64,000 bases of DNA from Salegentibacter sp. (GTDB lineage Bacteria; Bacteroidota; Bacteroidia; Flavobacteriales; Flavobacteriaceae): contig CP051246.1 in the NCBI GenBank assembly GCA_017795085.1, forward strand, positions 2,420,514 through 2,484,513. Direction: 5' to 3'. Made by a program: the position numbers and the translations under genes. Of this stretch, positions 49,527 through 59,055 are shown one piece after another (position 1 is the first letter of the stretch; the number at the start of each line of letters is the position of its first letter). Under the pieces are notes generated by a model. It worked only from the letters and a program-made list of their open reading frames with translations. It did no database searches and had not been told where the DNA came from.

Positions 49527-49563
49527 AAAAAAAGGTCAGGATTTTCAAACCCTGACCTTTTTT
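49527..49563. terminator. bidirectional terminator between convergent operons
   Basis: A stem of GGTCAGG with CCTGACC, extended by A and T tracts on both sides (49527-49540 with 49551-49563), lies between the GH43 gene (+) and the GH105 gene (-). The A/T runs make it work for both strands. Confidence 0.82.
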
Positions 49564-49585
49564 AGTAAAAATGAAAATTATCAAT

Positions 49586-50779
49586 TTATTTATTCGATAC
49601 AAACCGGTACATTTCAGAAGCTGCTAAAAGATATGCCCCTACCCCGAAATCGGCAGTAGAATTCTTATCTACTACCTGGCCGGGAATGGCTTTTTCACCA
49701 ATGGGTTGTACATAGCCTACCGCTCCATTTTCCTGAAGTGCCATTTCAGTAAGGTATTGCCAGGATTTTTTAATGGTAGGCATATATTCTTCTTTGTCTA
49801 AAATTCCATTATTTACACCCCATAGAAATCCATAGGTAAAAAAGGAAGTCCCACTGGTCTCAGGTCCAGGTGCATGTTCAGGATCCAGGATACTTCTTGT
49901 CCAATATCCCTCATCTTGCTGAGCTTTAGCTATGGCAGTAGCCATAGCTGTAAACCTTTTTTCAAACTTTTTACGTTGATCAGCATCTTTCGGCATGTCC
50001 TGGAGAACTTTTGCCAGACCGGCAAATACCCAGCCGTCTCCCCTGGCCCAAAAGTCTTTCTTTCCATTGGCACTCTTATGTTTAGGATATACATATTTTG
50101 CATCCCGGTAATATAATCCGGCATCTTCATCATACATTATACTATCAGCATAAGACAAGTACTCATCCAATTTCTCGAGATACTGCTCATTTCCGGTAAC
50201 CCTATAGAGCTTGGTCATCACCGGCATTACCATGTATAGACCATCAGCCCACCACCAATAATCATTTTCAGAAGTACTCATTTGGTATTCCATAACCTCC
50301 CGGGCGCGCTCTATCTTTGAAGGATCTTTTTCTCCCTCTAAAGTATAAATATCAATGTAGGTTTGAAATGCAATTTGCCAGTCACCGAACAAAACATGTT
50401 CATCGGTTTCCCCATAACTATACTTCCACTCTGATTTATCTTGGGATTTAGCCCCCATCCACTCATTTTCCTCGGCCCAGGCTCTTGAATATTCTAAATA
50501 ATTCTCTTCTCCGGTAACTTTATAAGCTTCAATATTTCCGGTATGGTAAGCTGCATCGTGCCAAAAGGCCCAGCTATGTTCAGGATTTTTCTCCTGCCAG
50601 TGTTGGTTTACCCTATGTATGATTTCTGCCACTTCTTCTTTCGAATCAGGTATAACATGAACTTCTGAAGTTTTTGATTCAGGGTCGCTACTTTCCTCTG
50701 ATGTTTTTTTTCCACTAAAATTACAGCCCACAAGCAGTACTGCAACTATATATAATAAGTAAGTTTTAATTTTATTCAT
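49586..50779 (-). CDS. GH105 unsaturated uronyl hydrolase, lipoprotein
   Basis: A 397-residue lipoprotein (lipobox LLVGC, Cys 19) with an (alpha/alpha)6 barrel. WWWADGLYMVMPVMTKL and KDFWARGDGWVFAGLAKVL carry the conserved Asp residues and binding groove of GH105. The enzymes hydrate the double bond of unsaturated glucuronic or galacturonic acid left by lyases, releasing the uronate. In arabinogalactan loci the substrate is unsaturated GlcA on galactose. It is the last gene of the minus operon, whose first genes (kduI, kduD) use its product. Confidence 0.88.
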   Translation of the reverse strand: MNKIKTYLLYIVAVLLVGCNFSGKKTSEESSDPESKTSEVHVIPDSKEEVAEIIHRVNQHWQEKNPEHSWAFWHDAAYHTGNIEAYKVTGEENYLEYSRAWAEENEWMGAKSQDKSEWKYSYGETDEHVLFGDWQIAFQTYIDIYTLEGEKDPSKIERAREVMEYQMSTSENDYWWWADGLYMVMPVMTKLYRVTGNEQYLEKLDEYLSYADSIMYDEDAGLYYRDAKYVYPKHKSANGKKDFWARGDGWVFAGLAKVLQDMPKDADQRKKFEKRFTAMATAIAKAQQDEGYWTRSILDPEHAPGPETSGTSFFTYGFLWGVNNGILDKEEYMPTIKKSWQYLTEMALQENGAVGYVQPIGEKAIPGQVVDKNSTADFGVGAYLLAASEMYRFVSNK

Positions 50780-50798
50780 GTTATTTGTTTTAAATTTT

Positions 50799-52022
50799 TT
50801 ATTCAGCTTTGTCTATGGGAATAGCTTCTCCATTCCAGATTTTCTTTTGGGTCCAGGGCGCAGCAGGAGCACTCCAAAATGCATTTTCCGGTGATAATCC
50901 CAAAACCAAAAAGGCTTCAGAACATAAATAAAGACTACCGGTAGAAATATAGCCTTCCCCAATATTATTCTGACTTCCGAAGAAACCAACTCTAAGCCAG
51001 CCGTTTTCATCAAAAGTGCCTTCCGCTTCAATCTGTTTTTTGATAACGGCATGTAATGCAGAACGAACCTGTGCAGGTTTTATCTCTTCAGGTAATTCTT
51101 CCCATAAGGCGATTTGTGATAATGATTGAAAGGCTCCAAATCTATATGCTAAAGAACGACCTATTGGCGGATAAGTTCCTTCTGGCGAAATTAAACGCTC
51201 TTGGATTTCTGCATATCGTTTTGCCCGCCTTGTCACTTCTTTAAAATCTCTTTCTTTATTTATTCCTTCCTCATTTAGTGTTTTAAGGATATCGAGCATC
51301 ATAGGCTGAATCACAAAGCTATTATAGTAATCCCAATGGAAATTTGGTCCATCTCCATACATTCCATCTCCCAGGTACCATTCCATATGTTTGGTTAGTG
51401 CATATTCCATTCTAACCATATCGGCTTCCCCATCAAACTTTAATAAAGCCGCTTCAACCATAGCGGTAAAAAGCAACCAATTGCTATAATACGGCGTTAT
51501 GCTACGGGTAGATTTTAAAGCTTCAATAATATGTTTTTGGGTTTTTGAATCTGATTTTTCCCATAACTGATTAGGCGCCCGCAATAAAGCTTGGGCTAAG
51601 AAAGCAGCATCTACAAGAGGCTGTTTGTCGTTTGAAAAATTCATAAAATCATCGGCCTTTGGATCTACAGCATTTTCAAGGCTTTTTAAACTAAGGGCTA
51701 TATATTTTTCCCGCAGCTTTCCTTCCTCAGTATCATCAGAACCTAATTCTAGCCAGGGAGCCATTCCAGACATCAATCGACCAAAGGCTTCTAAGTATGT
51801 TACATGGGTTCGATCGTCCCAGGCGCCCGGAGAACGTTCTACCGGCATCTTTTCTTTAAGCTTATCTTTACTTAGTGCTTTTAAAACAGGATCGGCTATT
51901 TTTGTGAGTGATGAAACGTAGTATTCTCTCACTGCTTCGGGTTTTTCCTGAGAGGTAGCATTAAAAGCGAAAAGTAAAAGCCCCAAAACTAAAGTTTGGA
52001 GAATTTTATTATTATTCTTCAT
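50799..52022 (-). CDS. DUF2264 protein, possible GH154-type beta-glucuronidase
   Basis: A 407-residue secreted protein (signal peptide ending NATSQ), all-alpha, with the DUF2264 pattern RTHVTYLEAFGRLMSGMAPWLEL and DGPNFHWDYYNSFVIQPMMLD. DUF2264 proteins were, as I recall, assigned to CAZy GH154 with beta-glucuronidase activity on arabinogalactan; this would fit removal of uncapped GlcA here. Catalytic residues cannot be named from this sequence alone. Located 19 bp before GH105 and 1 bp after GH97 in the operon. Confidence 0.78.
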   Translation of the reverse strand: MKNNNKILQTLVLGLLLFAFNATSQEKPEAVREYYVSSLTKIADPVLKALSKDKLKEKMPVERSPGAWDDRTHVTYLEAFGRLMSGMAPWLELGSDDTEEGKLREKYIALSLKSLENAVDPKADDFMNFSNDKQPLVDAAFLAQALLRAPNQLWEKSDSKTQKHIIEALKSTRSITPYYSNWLLFTAMVEAALLKFDGEADMVRMEYALTKHMEWYLGDGMYGDGPNFHWDYYNSFVIQPMMLDILKTLNEEGINKERDFKEVTRRAKRYAEIQERLISPEGTYPPIGRSLAYRFGAFQSLSQIALWEELPEEIKPAQVRSALHAVIKKQIEAEGTFDENGWLRVGFFGSQNNIGEGYISTGSLYLCSEAFLVLGLSPENAFWSAPAAPWTQKKIWNGEAIPIDKAE

Positions 52023-52023
52023 T

Positions 52024-53949
52024 TTATTTAGTGATTTTAATTACAAATCCGCCATAAGGTTGGACAGAAATTTCAAAAGGTTCTTGTATCTCAATCTGTT
52101 CTTTTACAAAATCATCTTTTCCATCTTTGATTAAATATGCTGAACTAGCATTATCTATAAAATCAAGAGATAGTTGAAAATCTTTGGCTTTATCTTCTCC
52201 ATTTATTCCTACTATATGCCAAGTATTGCCTTTTCTTCTAGCCATAATTACATCCTGCCCCGGGTAACCTTCTACTAGTTTACTTTCATCCCATTGTACA
52301 GGAATATCTCGCAAATATTCTTTGACGAATTCGGGTTGTTTTTCCATACCGGCAGGAGTTTCTGCAATATGCTGAATTCCCGAAGTAAAAAGTACAGGTA
52401 GTGCTAATTCAAATGTCGGTGTACTCAGCCGATTAATATTAGGTATAGTATCTAAAACCATAGGGGTGAAATCCATCGGATCATAGACATTTCGCGAAAA
52501 CGGTAACATCGCCGCATGGGCAGGTGCCAGATCTGCATTTTCCTGTTCGAAGGTCATAAACTCGTGCCCTTTAACAGCTTCAATAGTCATCAGGTTGGGA
52601 TAGGTTCTATGCCAGCCGCGGGGCAAAGTAGCTCCGTGAAAATTCACCAATAACTTATGTTTTGCAGCATCTTCAAGAATATCATGATAATAGGAAATCA
52701 TCGACTGCCCATCGCCTCCAAAAAAGTCAATTTTCACTCCAGCTATACCAATTTTCTTTAATTTTCGGAATTGATTTTCCCGACTTTCCGCTGTAAGTAA
52801 TTTGCCTTTCGGCGTATAAGGGGTGCTGTTCCAGTCTCCCGAAGAGTTATACCAAACCAATAGCTTTATTGATTTTTCGTTAGCGTAATCTGCTAGTTCC
52901 TTCATTCGGTCCCAACCAATATTCTCATCCCAATTTACATCAATAAGGCAATACGACCAATTCATTTCAGCTGCGTAATCAATAAATTCTTGGGTCGTAT
53001 CATAATTTACCGATGCATCTTTTAACAAAGCCCAGCTCCAGGAAGCCATACCGGGCTTAATATAATCGGTTTCGGACTGCTTAGCCGGCACTGCCAAATC
53101 TGTAACTATCGTGTTGTTTACTACTTTTTCAAGATTTCCAAAAGCTAAAGTCCTCCACGGACTCTCCAAAGGAAGCTCTCCATTTGGCAACAATTCGCCA
53201 CCGGGAAACACTTCTTCTTTTTGAGGAAAACTAACTTTTAAAGCATTGCCTTCAGATTTTAACCTCGTCGCACTAAAATTCCGATTTGGGGCTGTTTCAG
53301 AAATTAAAACCCAGTTATCTTCCTCTTTTACCAGCGCCGGATAAACCCAGCCTTCACCAATTTCAGGCTGAGTCTCCAGAGGAATATTCATTTTATAATA
53401 TTCCTCATAAGAAGGATTTGTTTCTGACCAACCGGTTTTTGCTTTTGACATAGGTTGCAACCATCCTCGAGCTCCAGAAGAAAAATTGAATGTGGTTTTC
53501 TCTTCGGAAATTATTTTTGAACCAGTTTCTCCCTTCGGAAATCGATATCTAAAACCAAGAGAATTTTCCCCCAAATGAAAATCAATTTCCATTTGTTGCT
53601 GGTCTTCATTTTCTACTGTTAAGGTATATTGATTTGCCTTATAACTAATTTCGGATTGTTTCCCGTGAAGTAGTGTATAATCGTCTGAAACTTCTTCTTT
53701 TTCTGAAACCTCAATAATTTTAAGGTTTTTAGAAAAATCTGAATCTTTTCTTACCAAGCCTAATTTTGACTCCTGTAAAATGTTTTTTTCATTATAAAAA
53801 ACCTTATAAACCAACTCTCCAGTATCATTTACATCTACTTCAAGATCAATACTTTCAGAAGGATTATTAAAATTTACATTTTCCAGTTCCTGATCTGAAC
53901 AGGAAGAGAAAATAAACAACACTAAGGCTAATGGAATAAATATTTTCAT
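52024..53949 (-). CDS. GH97 glycosidase, retaining type, lipoprotein
   Basis: A 641-residue lipoprotein (lipobox FSSC, Cys 17): N-terminal beta-super-sandwich (about 25-290), catalytic TIM barrel (about 295-560), C-terminal beta domain. D408 in GVKIDFFGGDG sits where retaining GH97 alpha-galactosidases have their nucleophile; inverting alpha-glucosidases lack it. Expected activity is alpha-galactosidase or beta-L-arabinopyranosidase, both terminal groups of some arabinogalactans. Its start overlaps the preceding gene's stop by one base and the next gene begins 1 bp later. Confidence 0.88.
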   Translation of the reverse strand: MKIFIPLALVLFIFSSCSDQELENVNFNNPSESIDLEVDVNDTGELVYKVFYNEKNILQESKLGLVRKDSDFSKNLKIIEVSEKEEVSDDYTLLHGKQSEISYKANQYTLTVENEDQQQMEIDFHLGENSLGFRYRFPKGETGSKIISEEKTTFNFSSGARGWLQPMSKAKTGWSETNPSYEEYYKMNIPLETQPEIGEGWVYPALVKEEDNWVLISETAPNRNFSATRLKSEGNALKVSFPQKEEVFPGGELLPNGELPLESPWRTLAFGNLEKVVNNTIVTDLAVPAKQSETDYIKPGMASWSWALLKDASVNYDTTQEFIDYAAEMNWSYCLIDVNWDENIGWDRMKELADYANEKSIKLLVWYNSSGDWNSTPYTPKGKLLTAESRENQFRKLKKIGIAGVKIDFFGGDGQSMISYYHDILEDAAKHKLLVNFHGATLPRGWHRTYPNLMTIEAVKGHEFMTFEQENADLAPAHAAMLPFSRNVYDPMDFTPMVLDTIPNINRLSTPTFELALPVLFTSGIQHIAETPAGMEKQPEFVKEYLRDIPVQWDESKLVEGYPGQDVIMARRKGNTWHIVGINGEDKAKDFQLSLDFIDNASSAYLIKDGKDDFVKEQIEIQEPFEISVQPYGGFVIKITK

Positions 53950-56117
53950 TACTCTGAAGTTTTTATAGGTTGTATCCCTTTTACGGTAGGTTTAACTTTT
54001 TTAATGGCACCGGATTCATCAAATTCTAATGCATCAATAGCCACTTCGCGATGAAAACCGGCTTCTCGCCCCATCTCAATACCTTTTGGTCGGGTAAAGC
54101 GATGATAAACAATATACCATTGATCAGCATCCGGTACCTGAATTACAGAATTATGTCCCGTACCGTAAATTTGATTTTTTTCATCTTTTTCGATAATCAA
54201 ATTTTCCTCAGGAATTTCCAATGGTCCAGTGGGACTGTTGGAAGTAGCATATCTTACCCGATAATCCGGGCTACGAGTATCATTTTCTGACCAGAGAAAG
54301 TAATATTTTCCGTCTCTAAAGAAAACTTCAGCACCTTCCCTAAAAGTAGTATCGGGAGTAATTACTTTTTCCGTACCTTCTTTAAGAGAGGTCATATCTT
54401 CATTTAACTCTGCAACCGCCAGAAAGCCGTTCCCCCAATACAAATAACTTTTCCCGCTTTGAGGATCGGTAAACACATCGGGGTCTATAACCTGACCACC
54501 TTCAACTCCGTCTGGTTTTTCTGCAATTAAAGGCTCTCCTATATCTTCAAAAGGTCCTTCAGGATTATCAGCTACGGCTACGCCAATTTTCTGGGCCGCT
54601 GTAAAATAATAGAAATACTTATATTCTTCATCTATCTTCTTTTCAATAGCGCAAGGTGCCCAGGCATTTCTATCAGCCCATTCCACATCTTTTTTTAGAT
54701 CCAAAATAGTGCCTTCATTTTCCCAGTTTATTAAATCTGAAGAAGAAAATGTTTCGAAATAAGTTCCCGACCAACCGGTAAATCCATCGCTGGTTGGGTA
54801 GAGATAGTATTTTTCATCTTTTTCTGAATAAATAATTTCAGGATCTGCATAATAACCTTCCACAACCGGATTATTAGCTACTTCTACCTGAACTTTATAA
54901 ATTTGTTCTTCACCATTGACCAATTTTACTTTATATTCCTGTTCCCCGTTTTCAAAGTTTTTTGGTTCAGTATCAACCAACTCTATCCCGGGAAAAGTTT
55001 CTAATTCAGGATTGAAATTACTAAGATCTGTACCTTCTTTAACCGGCAGGTATATTGATTTTGCTACTTCATCTATGATTATATTATTTTCTTTTACAGC
55101 TGATGCCTTACTCCCCGCAATGATTGGAAAATCTTCTGAAGGAAAAGCCTCCAACAATCGATTTACCTCTTTTTGTGTAACCGGCAAAACCGTTCCGTGC
55201 CGCGGATGGAAATTCATAGAAATATCTTCACTAACCAATTCAAAATTTTTCAAATCGGTACTTTCGGCAAATTCATATCGGCCATTCATATACACATCGT
55301 ACATCAGGATATATTTATCAGAATCTATCATTTTAAAGACTCCGCTCCCTTCTACCGCCTGATCGGTTTGGTCTACATTACCTTCCAAAGCTTCGTAGCC
55401 TCCGGTTAAACTATCGGAAATAGCTACTTTTATGCCTTTATCTTCATCTCCTTCTGTTTTATAAAAAAGATGATATTTTCCTTCCTTTTTAATGATATCA
55501 CCATCTATACTGGCCATTTTATTAGGATTATAAAACAACTGTTTAGGGGTAGTTTCTAACTCCGTAAAATCTTTATTGGTATAGGCGTAATAGATTTTAT
55601 CATAACTACCGGGCTGTAACATGGAAAAATACACCATATACTTTTCCTTTTCTTCATCATAGAAAGTTTGTGGCGCCCAAACACGAGTAACATCTGAAAA
55701 TTCTTCAAAGTTATCTGGGATATTTATTACCGTAGAAGTCCAATCGGTTAGATCATTTGATTTTAAAAGAACCATTTCGGTATTATTCCAGCCATTTTGC
55801 GTTAACAAATCGGTTACGACCATTCTAAAACTTCCGTCATCCCCTCTTATAATATGAGGGTCACGAACACCACCGGTATTACTAATTTCTTCTGAACTAA
55901 TTATCGGTTCATTATTATTTAAAGCATAATAATTATACCCGTCTTTACTCAGGGCATAACGAATGGCCTCTTCTCCTTCTCCATTTCCCGTAAAATAGGT
56001 AAACAGGTAAGCTACATTATCATTTTGATCGTCAGTTTTCTTATTCTCCCCACAAGACAGAATAAGAATGAAGACCGGTAATATTAGCCACTGGTGTAAA
56101 AAATATTTTTGTTTCAT
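53949..56117 (-). CDS. double-GH43 lipoprotein
   Basis: A 722-residue lipoprotein (lipobox LILSC, Cys 22) with two GH43-like propellers. The first (about 33-310) has GGVRDPHIIRGDDG with a base Asp and SIDGDIIKKEGKYHLFYK. A small beta linker follows (about 325-415). The second (about 418-715) begins EGYYADPEIIYSEKDEKYYLYPT and includes NAWAPCAIEKK, VIDPDVFTDPQSGKSYLYWG, and YGTGHNSVIQVP, a classical beta-xylosidase/alpha-L-arabinofuranosidase module. Two linked propellers may act on two linkages in turn, for example arabinose side chains and backbone galactose. Co-transcribed with GH97. Confidence 0.85.
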   Translation of the reverse strand: MKQKYFLHQWLILPVFILILSCGENKKTDDQNDNVAYLFTYFTGNGEGEEAIRYALSKDGYNYYALNNNEPIISSEEISNTGGVRDPHIIRGDDGSFRMVVTDLLTQNGWNNTEMVLLKSNDLTDWTSTVINIPDNFEEFSDVTRVWAPQTFYDEEKEKYMVYFSMLQPGSYDKIYYAYTNKDFTELETTPKQLFYNPNKMASIDGDIIKKEGKYHLFYKTEGDEDKGIKVAISDSLTGGYEALEGNVDQTDQAVEGSGVFKMIDSDKYILMYDVYMNGRYEFAESTDLKNFELVSEDISMNFHPRHGTVLPVTQKEVNRLLEAFPSEDFPIIAGSKASAVKENNIIIDEVAKSIYLPVKEGTDLSNFNPELETFPGIELVDTEPKNFENGEQEYKVKLVNGEEQIYKVQVEVANNPVVEGYYADPEIIYSEKDEKYYLYPTSDGFTGWSGTYFETFSSSDLINWENEGTILDLKKDVEWADRNAWAPCAIEKKIDEEYKYFYYFTAAQKIGVAVADNPEGPFEDIGEPLIAEKPDGVEGGQVIDPDVFTDPQSGKSYLYWGNGFLAVAELNEDMTSLKEGTEKVITPDTTFREGAEVFFRDGKYYFLWSENDTRSPDYRVRYATSNSPTGPLEIPEENLIIEKDEKNQIYGTGHNSVIQVPDADQWYIVYHRFTRPKGIEMGREAGFHREVAIDALEFDESGAIKKVKPTVKGIQPIKTSE

Positions 56118-56149
56118 CTTGAATTTAAAATTAGTTAATAGTTAAGTCG

Positions 56150-57284
56150 TTATTCTTGATTAAAGACAGACAGATCCCAATGGTCACGCCATTTTATGAT
56201 AGGTTTATCATTTTCAAACTCTATTGGAAGCCAGATATATCTCCCGTCTATATGATTTTCAGGTTTCCAACGATCGGCCATAAAAATAAATGCATTTTCT
56301 ATGCCCTGAACCGGCAATACAAAAGTGCTTTGAGATCTAAAGGTAACATCGGCTTCATTTCCTTTTGCCGGATTGCCAAGACTCTCCCATGGCCCCATAA
56401 CCGATTTTGCCCTAAAAGACCTGGCTTTATTAGGATCCCACCCGGTAAGTCCAGAGGTAATCATATAATAGTAGTCCTTATGCTTAAAAATTGTAGGAGC
56501 TTCATTTTGTCCCCCCGGTTTTACCCGTACCCAATTCTCAGTAAAATTTAAATAATCTTCAGTTAATTCAGAAATGTGAAGAGTTTGATTTTCTTCTGAA
56601 GAATGTATGTGATAAGCAGTACCGTCATCATCGACAAAAACGGTCATATCCCGTGACATCTGTCCTTTCACAAAATCTCGTCTAACAAACATCCCCTCAT
56701 TCAAAGCTTTGTGCCATTGTTCAGTCCACCACATCTTCCGGATCATCTTTTTCGGGGGTTTCTTTCCACTCCTCTTTAAAGTCTTTAGGCCATACTTCAG
56801 CATTTGGCCTAAAGGATTTTAAATATTTAAAAGGCCCTGTTGGATTGTCACTAACAGCTAATCCGGTTCTTGTCGCTGCATAGCCCTGCCCTTTGAGTTC
56901 TAAATGAAACCACATCACATACTGCTTTGTTTTTTCATTATAAACTACCTTGGGGCGTTCCATAACACTTCCGGCAGTGATCTCAGAATCAGGATCATCT
57001 TCAACGCCAAGAGCCACCCCTTCTTTTTTCCAATTATAAAGATCTTTAGAGCTGTAAACATTAATTCCAACATGGGCTTTACTATTGTTCCCTTTATGTT
57101 CCCCATACCAATAGTAAGTCCCATCTTGAAACTTGATTCCACCACCATGGGCATTGATATGATTTCCCTCTGAATCTTCCCAAATCTCACCGGGGTAAAA
57201 AGCATTATGCGGGTATTCAGCCTCCTGGGCATTTAAGTTCATACCATAAATTACGAAAATCAAAAAGCTGAATTTTTGTAGCAT
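56150..57284 (-). pseudogene. frameshifted GH43, exo-beta-1,3-galactanase type (GH43_24-like)
   Basis: Two overlapping frames read as one GH43 protein. The upstream part (56721-57284) has a signal peptide and INAHGGGIKFQDGTYYWYGE plus ERPKVVYNEKTKQYVMW, hallmarks of exo-beta-1,3-galactanases; it runs into a stop soon after DDPED. The second frame continues with WWTEQWHKALNEGMFVRRDF and QNEAPTIFKHKDYYYMIT (acid Glu) to 56150. The shift lies between 56721 and 56803, most likely near 56725-56755, where CCCCC and AAAAA runs occur. Both halves are otherwise intact, so the break is recent or a sequencing error. This enzyme would shorten the beta-1,3-galactan backbone. Confidence 0.85.
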
Positions 57285-57318
57285 TTTATTAAAATTAAAT
57301 AGTTATAAAGATTTAGAG

Positions 57319-58086
57319 TTACCTCCCCATCCATCCGCCATCGACAAGCATGGTGCTACCGCTCATATAATCGCTGGCTTTGGAGGCTAAAAATACTATC
57401 GGGCCTTTAAAATCTTTAGGCTTGCCCCATCTTCCAGCAGGGATTCTTGCTAAAATGGCTTCACTTCTATCTTCATCCTCTCTCAAGGCCTGGGTATTAT
57501 CGGTGGCAATATATCCCGGAGCAATCGCATTTACCTGTACTCCTTTACCCGCCCACTCGTTGGAAAAGGCCATCGTTAATTGGCCAATAGCGCCTTTGGA
57601 AGCCGCATAGCCCGGAACGGTGATCCCGCCCTGAAAGGTAAGCAGCGATGCGGTAAAGATTACCTTTCCGCTCCCGCGCTTGATCATTTCCTTCCCGAAT
57701 TCACGGGTTAAGATAAATTGCGAGTTCTGATTCACCTCTATCACCTTGTCCCAATATTCATCGGGATGTTCTGCCGCGGGCTTTCGCATAATCGTACCCG
57801 CATTGTTGATTAAAATATCAACTTGTTTGTTCTCCTCCTTTACTTTTTTAATAAACTCGTAAAGGGATTTTCTATCGGAAAAATCGCATTGGTAGCCTTT
57901 AAAGTTTCTTCCTATTTCCTTGATGCGTTGCTCGATTTTTGAACCTTCGGGCTCCAAAGAGGCAGAAACCCCTAAGATATCGGCTCCGGCCTCGGCCAAT
58001 GCTTCGGCCATCGCAAAGCCTATTCCTCGTTTACAACCCGTAACTAAAGCGGTCTTTCCTTTTAAACTAAATAGTTCCTCTATCAT
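57319..58086 (-). CDS. kduD: 2-deoxy-D-gluconate 3-dehydrogenase, SDR family
   Basis: A 255-residue cytoplasmic short-chain dehydrogenase. VTGCKRGIGFAMAEAL binds NAD(H), NNAG is at 94-97, and the catalytic set is S147, Y160 and K164 (GYAASKGA). KduD reduces 5-keto intermediates from KduI to 2-keto-3-deoxygluconate. It lies 8 bp after kduI. The kinase and aldolase for the product (KdgK, KdgA) are not in this window. Confidence 0.9.
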   Translation of the reverse strand: MIEELFSLKGKTALVTGCKRGIGFAMAEALAEAGADILGVSASLEPEGSKIEQRIKEIGRNFKGYQCDFSDRKSLYEFIKKVKEENKQVDILINNAGTIMRKPAAEHPDEYWDKVIEVNQNSQFILTREFGKEMIKRGSGKVIFTASLLTFQGGITVPGYAASKGAIGQLTMAFSNEWAGKGVQVNAIAPGYIATDNTQALREDEDRSEAILARIPAGRWGKPKDFKGPIVFLASKASDYMSGSTMLVDGGWMGR

Positions 58087-58094
58087 CGCTTGCT

Positions 58095-58931
58095 TTATTT
58101 TAATTCTTCAGGGCTTACTTTATCCATATCGCCATAGTCCAGGTTCTCCCCGGCCATTCCCCATATAAAAATATAATTAGACGTACCGGCACCCGCGTGG
58201 ATAGACCATTCCGGGGATATTACCGCCTGGTGGTTTTTCATAAAAATATGGCGCATCTCGTGCGGCTGTCCCATAAAATGACTAACCGTTTGGCCCTCTT
58301 CCAGGTTGAAGTAAAAATACACTTCCATTCTACGGGTATGGGTATGGGGTGGCATGGTGTTCCAAACACTACCTTCCATCAGTTCGGTCATCCCCATTTG
58401 CAATTGGCAGGTATCTACAATACTATTTACCAATAATTTGTTGATCCTTCTCTTATTGGAAGTTTTACTATCGCCGAGCTCCACCACCTCTGCATCATCC
58501 AAAGTGACTTTCTTTACCGGGTATGCTTTATGAGCCGGAGCGGAATTCAAATAGAAATAAGGTTGCTCACCATCGGCCGTTTCAAAGAAAACTTCTTTAT
58601 TTCCGCGGCCTACATAAAGGGCTTCTTTATGGCCCAGCTGATAAACCTCGCCATCTACCGTTACTTTTCCTTTCCCCCCTACATTGATTACTCCAAGTTC
58701 ACGGCGTTCCAGAAAATAATCCGCTTTTAGGTCATCAATGCTGTCCAGTTTGAGCTTCTTACTTACCGGAAAAGCACCACCCGCAATATAGCGATCGTAC
58801 ATCGTATAGGTAAGCTTGATCTCGTCTTTTTTGAATAATTCCGGGATTAAAAAGTGCTCCCGAAGTTCTTCCGTAGTATACTTTTTTGCATCATCAGGGT
58901 GATGCGCAAATCTGAAGTCTGAAGTAGTCAT
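58095..58931 (-). CDS. kduI: 5-dehydro-4-deoxy-D-glucuronate isomerase
   Basis: A 278-residue cupin-fold isomerase. The four zinc ligands are H196, H198 (PPHTHTRR), E203 and H245 (EWSIHAG), identical in position to the E. coli enzyme. It converts the open-chain form of unsaturated uronate, released by GH105, to the substrate of KduD. First gene of a seven-gene minus-strand operon (kduI-kduD-GH43*-GH43x2-GH97-DUF2264-GH105). A 21-bp perfect palindrome lies 28 bp upstream of the start. Confidence 0.94.
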   Translation of the reverse strand: MTTSDFRFAHHPDDAKKYTTEELREHFLIPELFKKDEIKLTYTMYDRYIAGGAFPVSKKLKLDSIDDLKADYFLERRELGVINVGGKGKVTVDGEVYQLGHKEALYVGRGNKEVFFETADGEQPYFYLNSAPAHKAYPVKKVTLDDAEVVELGDSKTSNKRRINKLLVNSIVDTCQLQMGMTELMEGSVWNTMPPHTHTRRMEVYFYFNLEEGQTVSHFMGQPHEMRHIFMKNHQAVISPEWSIHAGAGTSNYIFIWGMAGENLDYGDMDKVSPEELK

Positions 58932-58959
58932 AATTTACGTTCGTTTTTGATTTGGTTCA

Positions 58960-58980
58960 TAAATGTATGTAATACATTTA
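58960..58980. promoter_or_regulatory. operator-like palindrome upstream of kduI
   Basis: TAAATGTAT (58960-58968) and ATACATTTA (58972-58980) are exact 9-bp inverted arms around GTA. Size, symmetry and position fit a GntR-type repressor site, which often controls uronate genes. No such regulator gene is in the window. Confidence 0.5.
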
Positions 58981-58998
58981 ATAAATAAAAATTTTCCA

Positions 58999-59038
58999 AC
59001 AAAAAAATCCCGTAAGCCGAAACTTACGGGATTTTAAA
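58999..59038 (-). terminator. rho-independent terminator of secA
   Basis: Arms AATCCCGTAAG (59006-59016) and CTTACGGGATT (59023-59033) with a 6-nt loop; read on the minus strand a run of seven T follows. Nearly identical to the site at 22264-22303 (38 of 40 bases). Confidence 0.88.
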
Positions 59039-59055
59039 AGATAAATTCTAAAGGC

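Noticed and set aside
54916..55362. Open frame of 148 codons on the plus strand inside the double-GH43 gene
   Set aside because: Antisense to a clear gene; composition (Ser, Phe, Thr-rich) is what reverse reading of the glycosidase gives.
56721..56803. Programmed ribosomal frameshift in the GH43 gene
   Set aside because: No canonical slippery heptamer with downstream structure was seen, and glycosidases of this family do not use recoding; mutation or sequence error is simpler.
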